Positions 60,152 to 64,000 of a stretch of DNA of 64,000 bases are shown one piece after another. Source of the DNA: an uncultured Paracoccaceae bacterium. Its GTDB lineage: Bacteria; Pseudomonadota; Alphaproteobacteria; Rhodobacterales; Rhodobacteraceae. How positions within the stretch are numbered: position 1 is the first letter of the stretch; every line of letters starts with the position of its first letter. The notes under the pieces were generated by a model. It was given only the letters and a program-made list of their open reading frames with translations, was not told the DNA's origin and searched no databases. A program made the position numbers and the translations under genes. The DNA lies in assembly GCA_958439195.1 (NCBI GenBank), contig OY288159.1, positions 1 through 64,000 on the forward strand. The letters run 5' to 3'.

Positions 60152-61609
60152 ATGGAAGACGCACCCGTTCAGATTGACCTTCCGTTTCTGCTGTCGCGGG
60201 CGCGGCGATGGATGTTTCTGTTCCTTTTCGTGTTTCTAGGCGTGGCTGGCGCGGGTCTTGTTATCGCCCTGGCCTTGCCGACGATCTTTCGGGCAGAGGC
60301 GCTGCTGGTCGTTGAATCGGAACAGATACCCGACGATCTGGCGCAATCCACAGTGCGGACCAACGCTGGCGAACAACTCCAGATTATTGAAAAGCGCGTT
60401 CTGTCGCGCGATGTTCTGCTTAGCTTGGCGGACCGTTTGCGGATCTATCAGGGTGAAGGGGCCGAGACGCCGGAGGAACTGTCATCGGGAGCGATTGTCG
60501 AAGATTTGCGGTCGCGCATTCGGATCGGGCCATCGGATGAGGGGCAGCGCCCGGCCGGGGATGTCGAGGCGCTGCTGGTGCGGATCGCATTTGATTCGCC
60601 CAACCCCGATGTGGCAGCGGCCGTCACGAATGAATTGGTGACGCTGATCCTGGAAGAGGATGTGGAAACGCGGATCCAGCTTGCCCGGCAGACGCAGGCC
60701 TTTTTCCAACAGGAAGTATCCCGCCTGGAACAGGAGCTTTCGACGCAGTCGCAAGAGATACAGTCCTACAAGGAAGAAAACATCAACGCCTTGCCAGACA
60801 GCCTGATGTTTCGCCGTCAGGATCTGACAATGATTGAAGAACGTCTTGTGCAACTGGATCGGGATCGTCGTGTGTTGCTGGATCAGGTCGACAGGATCGA
60901 TCGCCTGACCGGTGCGCAGCCTGCGTCGCCCGACACTGCCGAAGCGGTGGGCGAAGGTGTTGTGGTGGAACGGGGGCAGATCACCACGCGCGACGTGCGG
61001 CGCGGTGACCTGATGACGGAACTGTCCTATCTGGATCAGGAGCGTGAGCAGTTGCAGGCGCGGGCGGATGCGTTGACGGCGACCATCGCAGAGACACCGC
61101 GCGTTGCCATCCGCCTAGAGGCGATGGAGCGTGACTATCAGAATGTGCGCAGCCAGTATGATCTTGCGATTTCCAACCTTGCCAAGGCCGAGATTGGGGA
61201 ATTGATTGAAAGCTTGGCCAAAGGGCGGCGCATCAGCGTGATTGAACAGGCCGTTCGTCCCGACCGTCCCTACAGCCCGAACAGACCGAAGATCGCCCTT
61301 GTCGGGGTGGTGGCGGCGCTTGCATGTGCTGGCGGTCTTATCCTTGCGCTGGAAATGCTGCGCAATGTCGTGCGCCGCCCGGAAGATATCCTCGCGGCGG
61401 CGGGGGACCGGATGGTCATGACCCTGCCCTATATCCGAACGCGCAACGAAGTGACCATGATGTGGGCCTTGGGCGGGGTCATCCTTGCTGCGGCCGTGGT
61501 CATCGCCCTTGTCGGGTGGCAGAATGCGGCCGGTCTGGGCCGATTGCTGCAAGGGCTGTTGGACAGCATACAGACGTTGCTGCCTTCTGGTGGAATTGGA
61601 GGACGATAG
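60152..61609 (+). CDS. Wzz/chain-length determinant-like protein of XrtA/PEP-CTERM EPS system
   Basis: 485-residue polysaccharide co-polymerase. TM1 is RWMFLFLFVFLGVAGAGLVI near residue 20; a periplasmic coiled-coil follows (QAFFQQEVSRLEQELSTQSQ, DRRVLLDQVDRIDRL, SYLDQEREQLQARADAL). TM2 is KIALVGVVAALACAGGLILA near residue 420 with the proline-rich PDRPYSPNRP just before it, and a third hydrophobic segment lies near the C-terminus. Start at ATG 60152 (MEDAPVQIDLPFLL) gives a family-like N-terminus. The kinase gene follows after three bases. Confidence 0.9.
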   Translation: MEDAPVQIDLPFLLSRARRWMFLFLFVFLGVAGAGLVIALALPTIFRAEALLVVESEQIPDDLAQSTVRTNAGEQLQIIEKRVLSRDVLLSLADRLRIYQGEGAETPEELSSGAIVEDLRSRIRIGPSDEGQRPAGDVEALLVRIAFDSPNPDVAAAVTNELVTLILEEDVETRIQLARQTQAFFQQEVSRLEQELSTQSQEIQSYKEENINALPDSLMFRRQDLTMIEERLVQLDRDRRVLLDQVDRIDRLTGAQPASPDTAEAVGEGVVVERGQITTRDVRRGDLMTELSYLDQEREQLQARADALTATIAETPRVAIRLEAMERDYQNVRSQYDLAISNLAKAEIGELIESLAKGRRISVIEQAVRPDRPYSPNRPKIALVGVVAALACAGGLILALEMLRNVVRRPEDILAAAGDRMVMTLPYIRTRNEVTMMWALGGVILAAAVVIALVGWQNAAGLGRLLQGLLDSIQTLLPSGGIGGR

Positions 61610-61612
61610 GCC

Positions 61613-62440
61613 ATGGCCGTGGAACGTGTTCAATCGGCCATCGCCCGCGCCCGCGCCAAACGCGCGGGGCTTGAGACAGTGTTCGATGCCGATGACATCC
61701 CGATGCCGGATGACGACGATGTGGTGATCGAGCCAGTCGCGCGTGAGGATTGGAACCTTTTGCCAAAGTCCGGCATGACCGCCAGCATCCTTGATCGGGC
61801 GCGCATTGTGACGGGCGGGGTGTCGAAGAATGCCACCGCCTTTGACATGCTGCGCACCAAGGTGTTGCAGCGGATGAAGGCCGAGGGATGGAAGCGCATT
61901 GCCATCACCTCGGCGGACAAGAACTGTGGCAAAAGCACGGTTGCACTGAACCTTGGGTTCAGTCTGGCGCGGCAGAGCGAATTGCGGGCCATTCTGGTAG
62001 AGGCAGACCTTCGTCGCCCGTCGCTGGCCAAGGTGCTGCGGATCACTCCGCCTGCGGGATTGGCGCAGGTCTTGCGGCGCGAAGTGCCGTTTCCCAAGGC
62101 GCTGGTGCGGGTGCGCGATAATCTTGCGGTTCTGGCGAACCGGGCGCGCAGCCCGGATTCAGCCGAACTGTTGCACAGCGGCATGGTTCCTTCGGTGCTG
62201 GCGGAAATCGAACGCGCCTATCAGCCGGATGTCACGATCTTTGACCTGCCACCGTTGATGGAGGCGGATGACACGCTGGCCTTTTTGGGCAACGTGGATT
62301 GCGCGCTTTTGGTGACGACCGCCGAACACACGACAACCACGCAAATCGAGGCCTGCGTGCGTGAGATTTCGGACCGCACCGCGCTGGCGGGGATCGTTTT
62401 GAACAAGTATCGCGGGGCGGGTGCGATTACAGGGTATTGA
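61613..62440 (+). CDS. CpsD/CapB-like polysaccharide tyrosine kinase (BY-kinase ATPase)
   Basis: 275-residue P-loop kinase. Walker A is ITSADKNCGKSTVALNLGFS, Walker A' is ILVEADLRRPSLAKVL, Walker B is VTIFDLPPLMEADDTLAF, typical of bacterial tyrosine kinases regulating Wzz. The C-terminus ends NKYRGAGAITGY with no clear tyrosine cluster, as in PEP-CTERM-associated EpsG/CpsD-like members. Coupled to wzz by a three-base gap. Followed by a strong bidirectional hairpin. Confidence 0.9.
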   Translation: MAVERVQSAIARARAKRAGLETVFDADDIPMPDDDDVVIEPVAREDWNLLPKSGMTASILDRARIVTGGVSKNATAFDMLRTKVLQRMKAEGWKRIAITSADKNCGKSTVALNLGFSLARQSELRAILVEADLRRPSLAKVLRITPPAGLAQVLRREVPFPKALVRVRDNLAVLANRARSPDSAELLHSGMVPSVLAEIERAYQPDVTIFDLPPLMEADDTLAFLGNVDCALLVTTAEHTTTTQIEACVREISDRTALAGIVLNKYRGAGAITGY

Positions 62441-62485
62441 CCGGCCTGTTGTGCCGCCTCGTTCAGTTTGACCCGCAAAAGAAGA

Positions 62486-62503
62486 GGGGCGCCGAAGCGC
62501 CCC
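62486..62503. terminator. hairpin terminator shared by cpsD and VPLPGG protein 1
   Basis: GGGGCGC (62486-62492) and GCGCCCC (62497-62503) form a 7-bp stem with a CGAA loop. On the minus side the stem is followed by TCTTCTTTT. The same 18-base sequence recurs after the second paralogue at 63573. Confidence 0.85.
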
Positions 62504-62526
62504 CTTGGTCACGTAGGGTTCGTTGT

Positions 62527-63189
62527 TCAGGCCGCAGCAGGCTTGCGGTTGCGCCGCCGGGACAGCCCAAAGATACCAAGCATGGCAGAGCCGAGCAGCA
62601 GTATGCCACCCGGCAGCGGGACAACGCTGATGCTGGCCTGGGTGATCACCGCGCGCGGGTTTGGTGCGCTGCCATCGCCAAAGGCACCTACGGGCGAATT
62701 CAGGAAAGCGACAGTGACCAAGCCGATGCCAGGGATCTGCCGGGGCGCAATCGTATCCCAGACCAAGGTTCCCGAAGTGAAGCGACCGACCAGTGTGATG
62801 AAGGGAAACACTTGGGTGAACGCAGGATTGAACACCGTAGTGAAGTTTGTTCCTTCACCGCCCGTGCCAAAGGAGAACCCTCCGGCGTTCGAAAAGGCCA
62901 AGGTCGCGGAAATATCAAAGCTGTCGGGGCCAAACGCATCAACCACCGGTGTGAACCGCAGAAAGTCGAATACGGTCGCGGGGCCACCGGGTGTCACATT
63001 CACGATCGGGTTGCCCGCGATGGGGGTCAGGCTCACGTTCGCTGGGCACAGAAGACCATCACAATTGCTTATGCTTACAGACGACCCTGCGGTGTTCACC
63101 TGGAAACCCACGGTGGCCGCAGATGAGATGTGCGAGGTGGCCCCGACGAAAAGCATGGCCACAAAAAGCGACTTGGCGAACCGAAACAT
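62527..63189 (-). CDS. secreted VPLPA-CTERM-type sorting substrate (copy 1)
   Basis: 220-residue exported protein with a signal peptide (FVAMLFVGATSHISSAA) and a C-terminal sorting tail: VVPLPGGILLLGSAMLGIFG, then LSRRRNRKPAAA. The tail is the VPLPA-CTERM type recognised by XrtD, with Gly in place of Ala after the prolines. The mature part is Thr/Ser/Gly-rich, beta-like, with two cysteines in CDGLLCP. ATG 63189 is preceded by AAAGGA; an in-frame TTG seven codons earlier is an alternative. It is likely cleaved and glycosylated or attached to the polysaccharide. Confidence 0.9.
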   Translation of the reverse strand: MFRFAKSLFVAMLFVGATSHISSAATVGFQVNTAGSSVSISNCDGLLCPANVSLTPIAGNPIVNVTPGGPATVFDFLRFTPVVDAFGPDSFDISATLAFSNAGGFSFGTGGEGTNFTTVFNPAFTQVFPFITLVGRFTSGTLVWDTIAPRQIPGIGLVTVAFLNSPVGAFGDGSAPNPRAVITQASISVVPLPGGILLLGSAMLGIFGLSRRRNRKPAAA

Positions 63190-63572
63190 CTGAAAAATCC
63201 TTTGGGTCAACTGTTGGCAGCAGCAGTTCTATGCGCGTCACATTATGGCCTGCTTTATGCCACAGTCCGAGGAATTAGGAATGGTGAATTCAGGTTTTCA
63301 GGCCGTCTGCCGGAAATTTCAGCGTGGCCCCATGCGAAAACGCAAGGCACGCAGTCTTTGGGCGGGCGGCTGTGCGGCGGCTATCGTGTTTCGGTGTGAA
63401 AGTGACAACAGGATCAATACCTTGAATGGGCGCAGTCGAGGTTTCAGACGCACATGTTGCGACTGATTCGTCTGTTCATCGGCCTGCGCATCCCCAGCTG
63501 TTTCGCACGATTGGACTTGGCCCTTGATCTGACGAAGCATTGGACACCTTCTCGTGGTGTGCCAAAGAAAAA
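63190..63572. other. intergenic region between the two sorting substrates
   Basis: 383 bases with no supported gene. It must hold the promoter of copy 1 (minus strand). I saw no strong palindrome beyond the shared terminator. Confidence 0.4.
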
Positions 63573-63590
63573 GGGGCGCCGAAGCGCCCC
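63573..63590 (-). terminator. hairpin terminator of VPLPGG protein 2
   Basis: GGGGCGC-CGAA-GCGCCCC, identical to the hairpin at 62486, here followed on the minus strand by TTTTTCTTTGG. Confidence 0.9.
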
Positions 63591-63612
63591 AGATTGCGAT
63601 GGGGTCCGTCCC

Positions 63613-64000
63613 TCAGGCCGCCGCAAGCTTGCGGTTGCGACGACGGGAGAGCCCGAAGATGCCGAGCAGGGCAGAACCGAGAAGCAGGATGCCGCCCGGC
63701 AGTGGGACGACGCTGGTTTCGACTGCGCGAACCAATATCTGCCCAATCCTTTCACGCCTGCTGTCGTTAAACGGGCCGTCAGTCAGAAACGATACCGCTA
63801 CCGGCGCACCAGCAGCGGAGGTTACGTTTGACCAAGTCAAGGCCGCCGGACCATTCACTCCATTCACGCCGGAGTTTACCGCAGCCCAGTTTGTCACTGT
63901 GGCCAAAGCGCTAAACATGTAGTTGGTGGACCCAATCAGCAGGTTGATTGTTGTTGTGAATGAAAAGGAATCTGGTCCTTCAACGTCTGCTGGAGCTTGT
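63613..64000 (-). CDS. secreted VPLPA-CTERM-type sorting substrate (copy 2), truncated by window edge
   Basis: The minus-strand frame stays open to the right edge, so only the last 129 residues are visible: SFSFTTTINLLIGSTNYMFS, WSNVTSAAGAPVAVSFLTDG and the tail VVPLPGGILLLGSALLGIFG, LSRRRNRKLAAA. The tail is nearly the same as in copy 1, and the terminators are identical, indicating tandem duplication. The start codon and signal peptide lie outside the window. Confidence 0.88.
   Translation of the reverse strand, partial: QAPADVEGPDSFSFTTTINLLIGSTNYMFSALATVTNWAAVNSGVNGVNGPAALTWSNVTSAAGAPVAVSFLTDGPFNDSRRERIGQILVRAVETSVVPLPGGILLLGSALLGIFGLSRRRNRKLAAA

Overview
The window comes from a high-GC alphaproteobacterium, most likely a member of the Rhodobacterales (Rhodobacter/Tabrizicola/Gemmobacter-like Paracoccaceae). 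The basis is the gene content and order: sucCD, mdh, a (3S)-malyl-CoA thioesterase (mcl2), a mesaconyl-CoA hydratase (mch) and sdhCDA-x-x-sdhB lie close together as in Rhodobacter sphaeroides. Further support is a Rhizobium/Rhodobacter-type ABC glycerol transporter and an XrtD/VPLPA-CTERM exosortase system. I saw no rRNA, tRNA, CRISPR array, transposase or integrase.

Region 1 (1-16.5 kb) is central carbon metabolism. sucC and sucD (minus strand) are separated by an unlisted 55-residue membrane-protein ORF and followed by a 45-residue membrane peptide and a DUF805 gene cut by the window edge. Upstream lie a methyltransferase coupled to pepT, a secreted protein of unknown function with a 56-residue basic partner, and mdh with its own terminator. 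On the plus strand come a TauE-like transporter, mcl2, an NnrU-family membrane protein, a DUF1737 protein, mch, a DUF4344 metallopeptidase, and sdhCDA-lipoprotein-lipoprotein-sdhB. The mcl2 and mch products belong to the ethylmalonyl-CoA pathway, which feeds malate and succinyl units into the neighbouring cycle enzymes. sucC and sdhC share an upstream signature: two GTGATCAC palindromes exactly 21 bp apart.

Region 2 (16.5-24.6 kb) holds UDP-glucose dehydrogenase, a phage/GTA-spike-like DUF2793 gene broken by one base in a seven-G tract, galE, an iron-dependent alcohol dehydrogenase, glpK and an unknown membrane protein.

Region 3 (24.8-33.6 kb) is a complete glycerol uptake operon, glpD-glpS-glpT-glpP-glpQ-glpU-glpV, read leftwards from a shared promoter with the divergent repressor glpR. 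Region 4 (33.6-36.8 kb) is a likely quinone/electrophile defence cluster: glutathionyl-hydroquinone reductase, a VOC dioxygenase-like protein, DoxX and a divergent LysR regulator.

Region 5 (36.9-64 kb) is a large exopolysaccharide locus tied to exosortase sorting. It contains xrtD (exosortase fused to an EpsI domain), the XrtA-type AAA ATPase, six predicted glycosyltransferases, two YdcF proteins, nucleotide-sugar enzymes (epimerase, UDP-sugar dehydrogenase, amino-sugar aminotransferase, fused acyltransferase-ketoisomerase, GNAT and hexapeptide acyltransferases), an AsnB-like amidotransferase, an EpsG polymerase, a polyprenyl-phosphate sugar transferase, the PrsT-type TPR lipoprotein, a Wzz-like chain-length protein and a CpsD-like kinase. 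At its end lie two paralogous secreted proteins with VPLPGG sorting tails, the likely cargo. The middle (about 46.6-49.15 kb) is visibly AT-richer and looks recombined. The region also carries a perfect 26-bp palindrome ahead of the sugar-nucleotide genes and several short tandem repeats.
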